A model generated the notes under the pieces. It had not been told where the DNA came from. It did no database searches and was given only the letters and a program-made list of their open reading frames with translations. Shown here in pieces: positions 15,809-24,224 of a DNA stretch of 64,000 nucleotides. Source of the stretch: Suilimivivens sp045586385 (GTDB taxonomy: Bacteria > Bacillota > Clostridia > Lachnospirales > Lachnospiraceae); assembly GCA_045586385.1 (NCBI GenBank), contig JAZNAE010000036.1:1-64000 (forward strand), read 5' to 3'. The position numbers and the translations under genes were made by a program. The first letter of the stretch is position 1, and every line of letters starts with the position of its first letter.

Positions 15809-18190
15809 ATGTTATTACATATACTGAAAAAAGATTTAAAAAGAAAACGTACCATGAATGTAATATTGCTTTTGTTTATCATCATGGCAACCATGTTTCT
15901 GGCAAGCAGTGTCAGCAATCTGATTACCATATCGGGAGCAGTTGACCATTTTTTTGAAATATCAAAAACACCGGATTATTTGGTGTTCAGTTTGGGAGAA
16001 GACCACAAAGCTATTGATGAATTTTTTACTGAGAGTGAATATGTGACGGAATATGAGGAGCAGAAACTTTATACGCTCATAGATGAAGAAATTGAGATTG
16101 TAAAAAGTACACAAAATCCTGAAAAACACAAGTTTATAAATTCCAATACAACCGCAGTGGAAGCAGTGCCGGATAATTTTTTAGTAGTGTTTGACGGACA
16201 AGAAAAGCTTTCTTTAAAAAGAGGAGAAATTGCGCTTTGCAAGTTACAGGCAGAGGAAAATGACTTGCTGATTGGAGATGTCATAAGGCTTTCCTGTGGA
16301 AATAAGTCTATGGAGTTTACCTTGAAAGCCATTGTGAAGGATGCAGTTATGGGATCGCAAATGATGGGTTTTAAGAGAATTTTTATTTCTGTGGAAGACT
16401 ACGAGGAACTGACAGAAGGCAATGCGTCTGTTTACACCTATTTGCACGCTGCAAAAACATCTGATTTAAACGCTTTGTTGAAAGATTACAACAAAGGTAA
16501 CTTTAGGCAAATGGAGGCTGTGGAAAGAAACACATTAGACATGATTTATGTTTTTGATATGTTGATAGCCGCTATATTAATTGTGGTAAGCGTGTGTCTG
16601 ATACTGGTTTCTTTTCTTATTTTACGTTTTACCATTGTATTTACCTTGCAGGAAGATTATAAGGAAATTGGCATTATGAAGGCCATCGGCATTCCGGATA
16701 TAAGTATGAAAGGAATTTACCTGCTTAAGTATTTTGCTATTGCTACATTAGGGGCAGGCATCGGATTGGCTAGCAGTTTCCCGTTTGAAAAATTGTTATT
16801 ATCACAGGTGGTAAACAATTTTGTAATTGAAGATACAGAAAGTCATTTTATGTGTAATATTTTCTGTGCGGTTATCATTGTTGCATTGGTACTTCTGTTT
16901 TGCTATGGAAGTACGGGAAAAATAAAGCAATTTACCGTCATGGAAGCAATTCGGAGCGGAAATAATGGGGAGCGTTTTAAGGCGGCTCAAAAAATCAATT
17001 TGTATAAGAGAAAAAGAATGCCTGCATTTTTCTATTTAGCATTTAATGATGTTTTAGGAAGTACGAGGCGTTACCTGATACTTGCATTTATCTTTTTCCT
17101 TGGAATGCTGGAAATGTTACTGCCCTTAACTGCTATGCATACGCTTTCCGACGAAAGTATTATCCGGACATTCTCCATGCAGCCTTGCAGTGTGTTTATA
17201 GATAACGGGAAATTGGAACAGTATATAGTCGGGGAAGAAGATACCCGGGAAAAAGTACATAGTGATTTGGAAAAGTTAGAAAAAGAATTGACTGAAAACG
17301 GATTACCTGCGGATGCATGGATTGAGTTTTACCATACTATTTCCTGTTATGCAGAGGATAAAGAAGAAAGCATAAGTCCCACCGTTATGCAGCAGACAGG
17401 AAAAGAGACGGATGACTATGATATGTTACAAGGACAAATGCCCAAATTGAATAACGAAATAGCAATTACGGAAGTTTCTGCAGAAAAATTGGGTGTTGGT
17501 ATCGGGGATACGGTACATCTTCAGTTGCCCGATAAGGAAAAAGAATTTATTGTTACAGGTATTTATCAAAGTATGATGAATCTTGGAGAAGAAATCCGTG
17601 TCAGCAGGAATGCAGTTTTACCGCAGGAATGTGTGTCCGGCGGTATGGCAATTCAGGTTTTGATAGAGAGTGATTTGACGCAGGAAGAGATAAAACAAAG
17701 GATTCAGGATATTTATCCCAATTATGAGGTGGATACGGTACAGGAATATTTAAATAGCATGATTGGAAATATTTTGGATCAACTTGCCACATTAAAATTC
17801 TTTATTGTAGCAGTAGTGCTTGTGATTAATATTTTGATTTCTGTCCTTACCATGAAAACATTAATGGCAAGGGAACGTGGAGAAATTGCTATGTTAAAGA
17901 GCATCGGATTCTCAAACAGTACCTTGCGTGCATGGCAAAGCGCAAGAATATCGATTGTACTGCTTGCAGCGATTGTATTGGGAACACTTACGTCAAAGAT
18001 ACTTTCACCGATTGTGATAGGACCTATTTTTGCCATGATGGGCGGTACATCTATTAAATTGATAACAGATCCGTTGGAATCTTATGTGATTTTTCCCATG
18101 ATATTGCTTTTGGCAACGGGAGCGGCATCTTATGTATGCGCCCACGAAGTATCGAAAGTAGATTTAAAAGAAATTAATACGTTAGAATAG
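15809..18190 (+). CDS. ABC transporter permease, FtsX-like (two FtsX domains)
   Basis: This 793-residue permease has an N-terminal anchor helix (about residues 13-35), a long extracytoplasmic region, a first FtsX domain with three or so helices (about 255-390), another helix near 430, a second extracytoplasmic part, and a second FtsX domain near the C-terminus (about 670-785). The layout resembles macrolide/peptide exporters or lipoprotein-release permeases more than the BceB ten-helix type. Partner ATPase, regulator and kinase follow directly. GGAGGAG fixes the start at 15809. A TATAAT at 15761-15766 is a plausible -10. Confidence 0.88.
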   Translation: MLLHILKKDLKRKRTMNVILLLFIIMATMFLASSVSNLITISGAVDHFFEISKTPDYLVFSLGEDHKAIDEFFTESEYVTEYEEQKLYTLIDEEIEIVKSTQNPEKHKFINSNTTAVEAVPDNFLVVFDGQEKLSLKRGEIALCKLQAEENDLLIGDVIRLSCGNKSMEFTLKAIVKDAVMGSQMMGFKRIFISVEDYEELTEGNASVYTYLHAAKTSDLNALLKDYNKGNFRQMEAVERNTLDMIYVFDMLIAAILIVVSVCLILVSFLILRFTIVFTLQEDYKEIGIMKAIGIPDISMKGIYLLKYFAIATLGAGIGLASSFPFEKLLLSQVVNNFVIEDTESHFMCNIFCAVIIVALVLLFCYGSTGKIKQFTVMEAIRSGNNGERFKAAQKINLYKRKRMPAFFYLAFNDVLGSTRRYLILAFIFFLGMLEMLLPLTAMHTLSDESIIRTFSMQPCSVFIDNGKLEQYIVGEEDTREKVHSDLEKLEKELTENGLPADAWIEFYHTISCYAEDKEESISPTVMQQTGKETDDYDMLQGQMPKLNNEIAITEVSAEKLGVGIGDTVHLQLPDKEKEFIVTGIYQSMMNLGEEIRVSRNAVLPQECVSGGMAIQVLIESDLTQEEIKQRIQDIYPNYEVDTVQEYLNSMIGNILDQLATLKFFIVAVVLVINILISVLTMKTLMARERGEIAMLKSIGFSNSTLRAWQSARISIVLLAAIVLGTLTSKILSPIVIGPIFAMMGGTSIKLITDPLESYVIFPMILLLATGAASYVCAHEVSKVDLKEINTLE

Positions 18191-18201
18191 GAGAGATGAA
18201 G

Positions 18202-18969
18202 ATGAGCAGACTGGCAGTAAAAGATTTGTGTAAAACATATATTGTAAACAAAAGACAAAACAATGTGCTTCGCAATGTGAATTTTACCATAGAAGAAGGA
18301 GAAATGGTGGCAATCATGGGACCTTCCGGGTCAGGGAAATCCACGCTACTTTACACCGTAAGCGGGATGGATAATGCCACCGCCGGAAAGGTAGATTTTT
18401 TTGGAAAAGAAATCGGAAACTTGAGCGCCGGGGATATGAGCAAAGTCAGATTAAAGGAAATGGGCTTTATTTTTCAGCAGATGTATATGTTAAAGAATTT
18501 GACCATTTATGATAATATAGTGTTACCGGCATATCAGGCAAATGAAGGCGGAAAGAAAGAACGCGAGCAAATTAATGAACGTGCGAAAGAATTGATGCGT
18601 AAAATGGGAATCATTGAGGTGGCGGAGAATGACATCACAGAGGTTTCAGGAGGACAGCTTCAAAGAGCGTGTATCTGCAGAAGTTTGATTAATCAGCCAA
18701 AGATGATTTTTGCGGATGAGCCTACCGGTGCTTTAAATCAACAGAACTCTAAAGAAGTTATGAGGGAACTGAATCGCATTAATCAGGAAGGAACCACCAT
18801 TATGCTGGTAACTCATGACAGTAAAGTGGCAGCGAAGTGTGACAGAGTGCTTTACATCGAGGATGGCAATATCAAGGGAGAAATGAACCTTGGTAAATTG
18901 CAGGAAGAAAGTGAACTGCGTGACAGAGAGCGGAAAATGTCAGGATGGCTTTTAGAGATGGGATGGTAA
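18202..18969 (+). CDS. ABC transporter ATP-binding protein
   Basis: This 255-residue ATPase is of the MacB/LolD type: Walker A GPSGSGKST, Q-loop FIFQQMYML, signature EVSGGQLQR, Walker B MIFADEPTGAL and H-loop LVTHD. It begins 11 nt after the permease stop (ATG 18202; ATG 18196 is too close to the AGGAGAG site). It energises the FtsX permease. The long charged C-terminal tail (LREERKMSG region) is unremarkable. Confidence 0.92.
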   Translation: MSRLAVKDLCKTYIVNKRQNNVLRNVNFTIEEGEMVAIMGPSGSGKSTLLYTVSGMDNATAGKVDFFGKEIGNLSAGDMSKVRLKEMGFIFQQMYMLKNLTIYDNIVLPAYQANEGGKKEREQINERAKELMRKMGIIEVAENDITEVSGGQLQRACICRSLINQPKMIFADEPTGALNQQNSKEVMRELNRINQEGTTIMLVTHDSKVAAKCDRVLYIEDGNIKGEMNLGKLQEESELRDRERKMSGWLLEMGW

Positions 18970-18972
18970 AAA

Positions 18973-19659
18973 ATGTCTATGGTTGATATTTTATTGGTAG
19001 AAGATAATAAAGAACTGTCGGATTTGATAGGTATGTTTTTGAAAAAAGACGGATACGCCGTCAAGATAACGGAGAGTAGTGAGGAAGCGTTAGAGTTTTT
19101 AAAACAGAATAAGGCGAAACTGATTCTACTGGATGTGATGTTGCCGGGTATGGACGGATTTGGATTTTGCGCAAAGGTTCGTGAAATGAGTAACATACCC
19201 ATTATTATTATGAGTGCCAAGGTGGATAAAGAAGATAAATTAAACGGTTTTTTGCAAGGGGCAGATGACTATTTGGAAAAACCCGTGGACATTGATATTT
19301 TGCGTGCCAAAATCGGAGCACTTATGAAAAGAAATTATGAGCTAAAACAGGAAAACGCTTTATTACAATCCGGCGCAGTTACCATAGATAAAGATGCAAA
19401 ACAGGTCTTCTTTCATGGAAAAGAACTGTCACTTACGGTAAAAGAATATGAATTGTTACTTTTGCTTGCAGAAAATCCGGGAAAGACTTTAAATAAAGAT
19501 TTTTTGTTTAATGAAGTCTGGGGCATGGACAGTTTCAGTGAAAATCAGACACTTACCGTACATATTAAAATGCTCCGTGATAAGGTGGAGGAAGAGCCGA
19601 CAAAACCGGTAAGGATTAAAACCGTGTGGGGTGTGGGATACCGATATGAAGAAGTTTAA
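18973..19659 (+). CDS. response regulator transcription factor, OmpR family
   Basis: This 228-residue regulator has a receiver domain with the acidic pair E10-D11, phosphoacceptor D54 in ILLDVMLPGMDGF, Ser/Lys switch positions MSAK and EKPVD, and a C-terminal OmpR winged helix (KEYELLLLL..NPGKTLNKDFL; VWGVGYRYEE). It starts 3 nt after the ATPase stop. With the adjacent kinase it probably controls the upstream transporter in response to an envelope-active compound. Confidence 0.93.
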   Translation: MSMVDILLVEDNKELSDLIGMFLKKDGYAVKITESSEEALEFLKQNKAKLILLDVMLPGMDGFGFCAKVREMSNIPIIIMSAKVDKEDKLNGFLQGADDYLEKPVDIDILRAKIGALMKRNYELKQENALLQSGAVTIDKDAKQVFFHGKELSLTVKEYELLLLLAENPGKTLNKDFLFNEVWGMDSFSENQTLTVHIKMLRDKVEEEPTKPVRIKTVWGVGYRYEEV

Positions 19660-20920
19660 TTTTTTGATAGGTTTAACAGGACTGCTTTACCTTGCACTAA
19701 TGATTATAACAGGTTGTTTTATCTTAAGGCAAAGTGCAGAGAGCGACGGACTTTATCTGGTGGAGGCAAACAGAATTATGAGAGGAATGGAAGAGCAGGG
19801 TGGCTTTTCCATTCCTGATTTGGCTGAATATGCACAGATAAAGTCGGTAGATTTTCTGGCAGGGGAAGAGGTCTTTGATACAGAGAAAGCAGAAACTTTT
19901 TATCATAAGAAGAACGGATATGAAACGTATATGGAGCCGCTTGTGATAAACGGGGATATTTTGGGGACGGTCCGCATGGATTATCAGCAAAGCGTGGATA
20001 ATCAAAAATTATTCTGGATGTTAGAGAGTGTGATTGCGGTAGCAGGCGTGTTATCCATTCTTTTACTTTTTTATGTTCGTAATAAGGTGGTTCGTCCTTT
20101 TGCATTGCTGAGGGATATGCCTTATGAACTTTCCAAAGGAAGACTTGGTACAGAAGTTGAAGAAAGCAAAGACCGATATTTCGGAAAATTCATCTGGGGA
20201 ATGTCGATGCTGCGGGACACCTTGAAATCGTCTCAGGCAAAAAACTTGAAGTTGGAAAAGGAAAAGAAGATGATGCTCCTTTCCGTTTCCCATGATATTA
20301 AAACGCCTTTAAATTCCATTAAACTGTATGCGAAGGCATTGGAAGAAGGAATGTATGAAACGCGGGAAGAGCAAATTCATGTGGCGAAATCCATTCAGAA
20401 GCTATCCGGTGAGATTGAAGACTTTGTGAAAGAGATTGTCAAAAATTCCAGTGAAGAAATTATACCCATTGAAGTGGAAAATGGTGAATTTTATTTAAAA
20501 GAACTTGTGGAAAAGGTAAAAGAATACTATGAGCCGAAATGTAAATTAGTCATGACAGAATTTTCAGTTGCCGGCTTTGAAAACCGACTTCTAAAAGGAA
20601 ACAAAGACAGTGCGTTTGAAGTAATAGAAAATATCATGGAAAATGCCTTTAAATATAGTGATGGAAAGAAAATTGCGATTGACTTTTATGAGGAAGACGG
20701 TTGCCAGATTGTGAAAATAACAAGTAGCGGAAATACTATAAAGCCGGATGAGATGCCTCATTTGTTTGACAGCTTTTATCGCGGAAGCAATGTGGGAGCA
20801 CAGGAAGGAAACGGTCTGGGACTTTACATTTGCCGTGAGATTATGCGTAAGATGGAAGGTGAAATATTTGCACGGTGTGAGGAGGATGGAATGAGTTTTC
20901 ATCTTGCGTTTGTGATATGA
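19646..20920 (+). CDS. sensor histidine kinase
   Basis: This 424-residue membrane kinase has TM1 near residues 5-25, an extracytoplasmic sensor of about 95 residues, TM2 near 125-145, a HAMP-like linker, then the phosphoacceptor H216 in SVSHDIKTPLNS and the ATP-binding N box (IMENAFKYS) and G box (GNGLGLYICREIM). ATG 19646 overlaps the regulator gene by 14 nt; GTG 19631 is also in frame. It is the cognate kinase of the preceding OmpR-type regulator. Confidence 0.92.
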   Translation: MKKFNFLIGLTGLLYLALMIITGCFILRQSAESDGLYLVEANRIMRGMEEQGGFSIPDLAEYAQIKSVDFLAGEEVFDTEKAETFYHKKNGYETYMEPLVINGDILGTVRMDYQQSVDNQKLFWMLESVIAVAGVLSILLLFYVRNKVVRPFALLRDMPYELSKGRLGTEVEESKDRYFGKFIWGMSMLRDTLKSSQAKNLKLEKEKKMMLLSVSHDIKTPLNSIKLYAKALEEGMYETREEQIHVAKSIQKLSGEIEDFVKEIVKNSSEEIIPIEVENGEFYLKELVEKVKEYYEPKCKLVMTEFSVAGFENRLLKGNKDSAFEVIENIMENAFKYSDGKKIAIDFYEEDGCQIVKITSSGNTIKPDEMPHLFDSFYRGSNVGAQEGNGLGLYICREIMRKMEGEIFARCEEDGMSFHLAFVI

Positions 20921-20947
20921 TAATATAAAAAAGGGAATAAAAGCACA

Positions 20948-20975
20948 TTTACAATTATTTGGATAAGTGTATAAT
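20948..20975 (+). promoter_or_regulatory. sigma-A-type promoter of the phosphatidyltransferase gene
   Basis: TTTACA and TATAAT are separated by 16 nt and lie 27 nt upstream of the start codon. Confidence 0.7.
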
Positions 20976-21001
20976 AGTAAAAAGAGGGACGATGAAAGAG
21001 T

Positions 21002-21547
21002 ATGAAAAAGTTTTTTACACTACCAAATATGATTACTTCCCTACGAATAGTAGGAACTTTATTTTTATTATTTATTCATCCGTTTACGGCGGCATTTTAT
21101 ATTATTTATACATTATGTGGGGTTACGGATGTATTGGATGGCTTTATAGCCAGAAGAACAAAGAGTATCAGTGAGTTTGGTGCTAAGCTGGACAGTATAG
21201 CTGATTTATTGTTCTATTCTATTATGATCATAAAAGTTTTTCCGATATTACTTGAAGTGCTGCCGATGCAGGTTTGGTATATGGTGGCAGGGGTATTAAT
21301 AATTCGGTCGGCATGCTATTTGTTAGCGGCTATTAAGTATCGGAAGTTTGCATCTTTACATACATACATGAATAAGGTTACGGGATTGGCCGTATTTTCA
21401 ATTCCCTATTTTATCAGGGAGCCTTATGCAGTTATGGTATGTAAAGTAATTGCGGTTATTGCAGGAACAGCTGCGCTGGAAGAACTGATTATGCATATCG
21501 TGAGGAAAGAATATAAACCCGGTGTGAAAACAATATTGGATATTTAA
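21002..21547 (+). CDS. CDP-alcohol phosphatidyltransferase family protein (PgsA-like)
   Basis: This 181-residue integral membrane enzyme carries the CDP-alcohol phosphotransferase signature D-x2-D-G-x2-A-R-x8-G-x3-D-x3-D: DVLDGFIARR, then FGAKLDSIAD, near residues 43-68. It exchanges CMP on CDP-diacylglycerol for an alcohol; glycerol-3-phosphate (phosphatidylglycerophosphate synthase) is the commonest substrate for this size. The start NMITSLRIVGTLFLLF is PgsA-like. It is monocistronic with its own promoter and a terminator shared with the convergent CPBP gene. Confidence 0.87.
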   Translation: MKKFFTLPNMITSLRIVGTLFLLFIHPFTAAFYIIYTLCGVTDVLDGFIARRTKSISEFGAKLDSIADLLFYSIMIIKVFPILLEVLPMQVWYMVAGVLIIRSACYLLAAIKYRKFASLHTYMNKVTGLAVFSIPYFIREPYAVMVCKVIAVIAGTAALEELIMHIVRKEYKPGVKTILDI

Positions 21548-21553
21548 AAAACA

Positions 21554-21592
21554 AAACCTGATAGAAATCTATTTTCTATCAGGTTTATTTTT
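21554..21592. terminator. bidirectional rho-independent terminator
   Basis: AAACCTGATAGAAA pairs with TTTCTATCAGGTTT, with A-rich and T-rich flanks on either side. It lies between the convergent phosphatidyltransferase and CPBP genes. Confidence 0.85.
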
Positions 21593-21597
21593 TAAAA

Positions 21598-22521
21598 TTA
21601 TACTGTTTTCTTTGTATCCTTTATCATGATAGCTGCCATGATAATTGCACAAACAATAAAAGCAGATCCTCCGATAATACCGGTAGAAGCCGGTCCCACA
21701 AAAGGATTGATACTTGTATTTACATCAGCAAAAAATAACGGTGCCGCGGCAAAGCCGTTTAAGCTTCCGTGGGCTATGGCAGCGGGAAGACAACTACCTG
21801 TGCGGATAGTGATAAAAGTAAAGATAACGCCAATCACAATGCAAAAACAGCACATAGCAAAAATGCCTGTAAAGGGATATCCCCAGTATCCTGTGCCGTA
21901 ATTATGTCCGATTGCAGTAAGAGGTGCATGCCATAATCCCCAAATGACTCCGTTTACAAGGAGAACTACCGGCAGGCTGAACTTTTCCTGCATTTTAGGA
22001 AGAAGATATCCTCGCCAGCCCCATTCTTCCCCAAAGCAGGTAAAGATATTAAGAAGCGGTCCGATTAACAGGGCCGTAAGAGATTGCGCAATCATGGTCG
22101 TTTTTAACATATCTGCGGTGACCTCAACTCCTTGTGCGGCAAATGTCGCAGCCATATAAGACATGCCGGAATCAAATTTATCAGGGAAAATCACATAAAA
22201 TACGATAGCACCTAATATAATGAGTACCCAGGGACCAAACCAACCAAATAAAAAGTAGGGAATACTTTTCCGTCCTGTTTTAGGAACAATGTAGGAATTT
22301 TTAAAGCCTTCCTTGGTGATCAGCCTGGTAAAAAGAACACCGATTGCCGGAATAAACATAACACTTCCGACCAGGAGTTGGCCTATCATTTGCATACCTA
22401 CGGAAATACTGCTTATTGCGGGATATATTACCGCAAATGAAAGCAAATAAGTAATGCCGAAGGTAATGGCTAAATAGATGATAATACGTTTCGTAGTTAA
22501 GCTTTTTTCAGTCTGTTCCAT
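21598..22521 (-). CDS. CPBP family intramembrane metalloprotease
   Basis: This 307-residue polytopic protein has about eight membrane helices and the CPBP (CAAX protease and bacteriocin-processing) motifs: E165-E166 and R170 in FGEEWGWRGYLL, H198 in GLWHAP and H251 in AHGSLNG. Members act as prenyl-protein endopeptidases, bacteriocin-immunity proteases or anti-sigma factor proteases. It is the last gene of the MerR-YbjQ-CPBP operon, 9 nt after YbjQ, with a TAGGAGG site. Confidence 0.9.
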   Translation of the reverse strand: MEQTEKSLTTKRIIIYLAITFGITYLLSFAVIYPAISSISVGMQMIGQLLVGSVMFIPAIGVLFTRLITKEGFKNSYIVPKTGRKSIPYFLFGWFGPWVLIILGAIVFYVIFPDKFDSGMSYMAATFAAQGVEVTADMLKTTMIAQSLTALLIGPLLNIFTCFGEEWGWRGYLLPKMQEKFSLPVVLLVNGVIWGLWHAPLTAIGHNYGTGYWGYPFTGIFAMCCFCIVIGVIFTFITIRTGSCLPAAIAHGSLNGFAAAPLFFADVNTSINPFVGPASTGIIGGSAFIVCAIIMAAIMIKDTKKTV

Positions 22522-22530
22522 AACGGCCTC

Positions 22531-22845
22531 CTAGGATATAATTTTTACGGCTGTGCCGTATGCAATTACTTCGGCGGCACCTGACATGACGGAAGAAGTT
22601 CCGTAGCGTACATTAATAACAGCGTCTGCACCTAATTCATTTGCTTCGTCTACCATACGCTTTACAGCGATTTGTCTTGCTTCGTTTAACATCTGGGTAT
22701 ATCCTACCAATTCTCCGCCTACCAAAGTTTTCATGGCAGCCATAAAGTCACGGCCCACGTTTTTGGTGTGCACAACAGTTCCTTTTACAATACCTAAATC
22801 TTCAATTTCCTTTCCCGGAATATAATCAATACTTAGAAGCTTCAT
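22531..22845 (-). CDS. YbjQ family protein
   Basis: This 104-residue cytoplasmic protein of the YbjQ/UPF0145 family has GIVKGTVVHTKNVGRDF at the start, LNEARQIAVKRM in the central helix and ELGADAVINVRYGTSS in the following strand. Family members are pentameric with a heavy-metal-binding-like fold; the function is not known. The start lies inside the MerR gene end (20-nt overlap, with AAGGAGG), so it is translationally coupled. Confidence 0.88.
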   Translation of the reverse strand: MKLLSIDYIPGKEIEDLGIVKGTVVHTKNVGRDFMAAMKTLVGGELVGYTQMLNEARQIAVKRMVDEANELGADAVINVRYGTSSVMSGAAEVIAYGTAVKIIS

Positions 22846-23473
22846 CTAATTCTCCTCCTTCAATTTCTTTAAATCTTTCTTTTAATGCAAGTAATGTGCC
22901 GATGACGCTGCCTATTGCAATCAGTGCTAATAAGAAGATTACACCAAGTGGAACGTTATCTCCACTTTCTAGAATGACCCAAACAACAAGAATAATGGGA
23001 ATAACCATTATTAAGATTGCACTGGTAGCAGCCACAAGAGCATTTTTCTTTAATAATTTTTTATCGCTCTTTTTGATATCCATAAATCTTGTGCCTCCAT
23101 CTTCCATGTTTTCCATGTCGGAAAGAAGTTTTTCTACAGGCAATGTATCCAGCGTGACATCTGAAGAGAGAATGTCTTTACAAAAACCTTGTATGGAATC
23201 CAGATTTTTGCTTTCCCTCTCTAAGGTAATCAAATGTCGCTTAAGGCAATCTTCCAAGGTAAGATGTTTTGACTGTAACTTTCGGATTTCTTCGATAGGA
23301 ATACCAAGTTTTCGAAGTAGTTTAATTTGTTGCAGTATGTAAACATCTTCTTCAGAATAGTCACGATATCCGTTTCCTGCGTTGCGGGACGGACTTAAAA
23401 GACCTTGTTGTTCATAAAAACGGATATTCTTTTTGGTAATGCCTATGGCCTGTTCCACTTCATTAATTTTCAT
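22826..23473 (-). CDS. MerR family transcriptional regulator with C-terminal membrane segments
   Basis: This 215-residue protein has an N-terminal MerR winged helix (MKINEVEQAIGITKKNIRFY, YRDYSEEDVYILQQIKLL) and a dimerisation coiled coil to about residue 125. An unusual C-terminus follows with two hydrophobic helices (about 144-170 and 175-195) and a charged tail. There are no metal-binding cysteines of the CueR/MerR type. The regulator is therefore probably membrane-anchored and may sense an envelope signal. It is transcribed with YbjQ and CPBP from a MerR-type promoter. Confidence 0.88.
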   Translation of the reverse strand: MKINEVEQAIGITKKNIRFYEQQGLLSPSRNAGNGYRDYSEEDVYILQQIKLLRKLGIPIEEIRKLQSKHLTLEDCLKRHLITLERESKNLDSIQGFCKDILSSDVTLDTLPVEKLLSDMENMEDGGTRFMDIKKSDKKLLKKNALVAATSAILIMVIPIILVVWVILESGDNVPLGVIFLLALIAIGSVIGTLLALKERFKEIEGGELDEASKY

Positions 23474-23495
23474 GACTTGCCTCCTTTCACGCTCT

Positions 23496-23526
23496 ATCCT
23501 ATACCTTCCACAAAGAGGAAGGTCAA
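23496..23526 (-). promoter_or_regulatory. MerR-type promoter/operator of the merR-ybjQ-CPBP operon
   Basis: Read on the minus strand, -35 TTGACC and -10 TAGGAT are 19 nt apart, the overlong spacer typical of MerR-activated promoters. The spacer holds the perfect dyad ACCTTCC-N7-GGAAGGT, the same half-site sequence known from CueR/copA-type operators. It lies 22 nt upstream of the regulator's own start, so autoregulation is the simple reading. Confidence 0.85.
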
Positions 23527-23598
23527 TACTTTTTTAAAAAAATTTTTATGACAAAAAATACTTCTATTATATTACCACAATACAAGGGAAATTACTAT

Positions 23599-23626
23599 TT
23601 GCAATCAACCTTTCTTATGATAAAAT
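23599..23626 (+). promoter_or_regulatory. promoter of the ECF transporter operon
   Basis: TTGCAA and TAAAAT have a 16-nt spacer and lie 44 nt before the substrate-binding subunit gene. No known riboswitch was recognised in the short leader. Confidence 0.55.
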
Positions 23627-23670
23627 TATAAGTGGTAAAGCAAAAATTTTTTATTGCGGAGGATAAAATC

Positions 23671-24219
23671 ATGGACAAGAAAATTACTATTAAAAGTATC
23701 GTAGCAATCGGTATCGGAGCAGCACTCTTTTTTGTAGCGGGACGTTTCATTGCAATTCCGATTTTTGCTAACACAACAGCAAATTTACAGTATGGTATTT
23801 TGTCTGTATTCAGTATCATTTTTGGACCCCTTGTTGGTGCACTTGCGGGATTTATCGGACATACCTTAATTGATTTGTCATGGGGTGGTCCTTGGTGGAG
23901 CTGGATTATTGCATCTGCAGTATTCGGTGTTCTTGTAGGACTTGTTAAGAAGAAAATTGATATTGAAAACGGTAAATTCGGCAAGAAAGAAATTATCACT
24001 TTTAACGTAGCACAGATCATTGCACATGCGATTTGCTGGATCGTAATTGCAAGTGCCCTTGATGTTCTTATTTATCAGGAAGCGATTTCTAAATTAGTAG
24101 GACAGAGTCTTATCGCTTTTGCCGCAAACTCTGTTACAACTGCTATCGTAGGAACATTACTGTTACTGGCATATGCTAAGACAAGAACCAAAGCAGGAAG
24201 CCTTCAGAAGGAAGATTAA
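23671..24219 (+). CDS. ECF transporter S component (UPF0397 family)
   Basis: This is a 182-residue hydrophobic protein with about five helices. The pattern AIGIGAALFFVAGRF, VFSIIFGPLVGALAGFIGH, DLSWGGPWWSW is that of the UPF0397 group of energy-coupling-factor substrate-binding subunits. Automated pipelines often name these riboflavin transporters, but the substrate is not settled from sequence. GCGGAGG precedes ATG 23671. Dedicated ATPase and EcfT genes follow, so this is a group I ECF system with its own energising module. Confidence 0.85.
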   Translation: MDKKITIKSIVAIGIGAALFFVAGRFIAIPIFANTTANLQYGILSVFSIIFGPLVGALAGFIGHTLIDLSWGGPWWSWIIASAVFGVLVGLVKKKIDIENGKFGKKEIITFNVAQIIAHAICWIVIASALDVLIYQEAISKLVGQSLIAFAANSVTTAIVGTLLLLAYAKTRTKAGSLQKED

Positions 24220-24224
24220 TTAAC

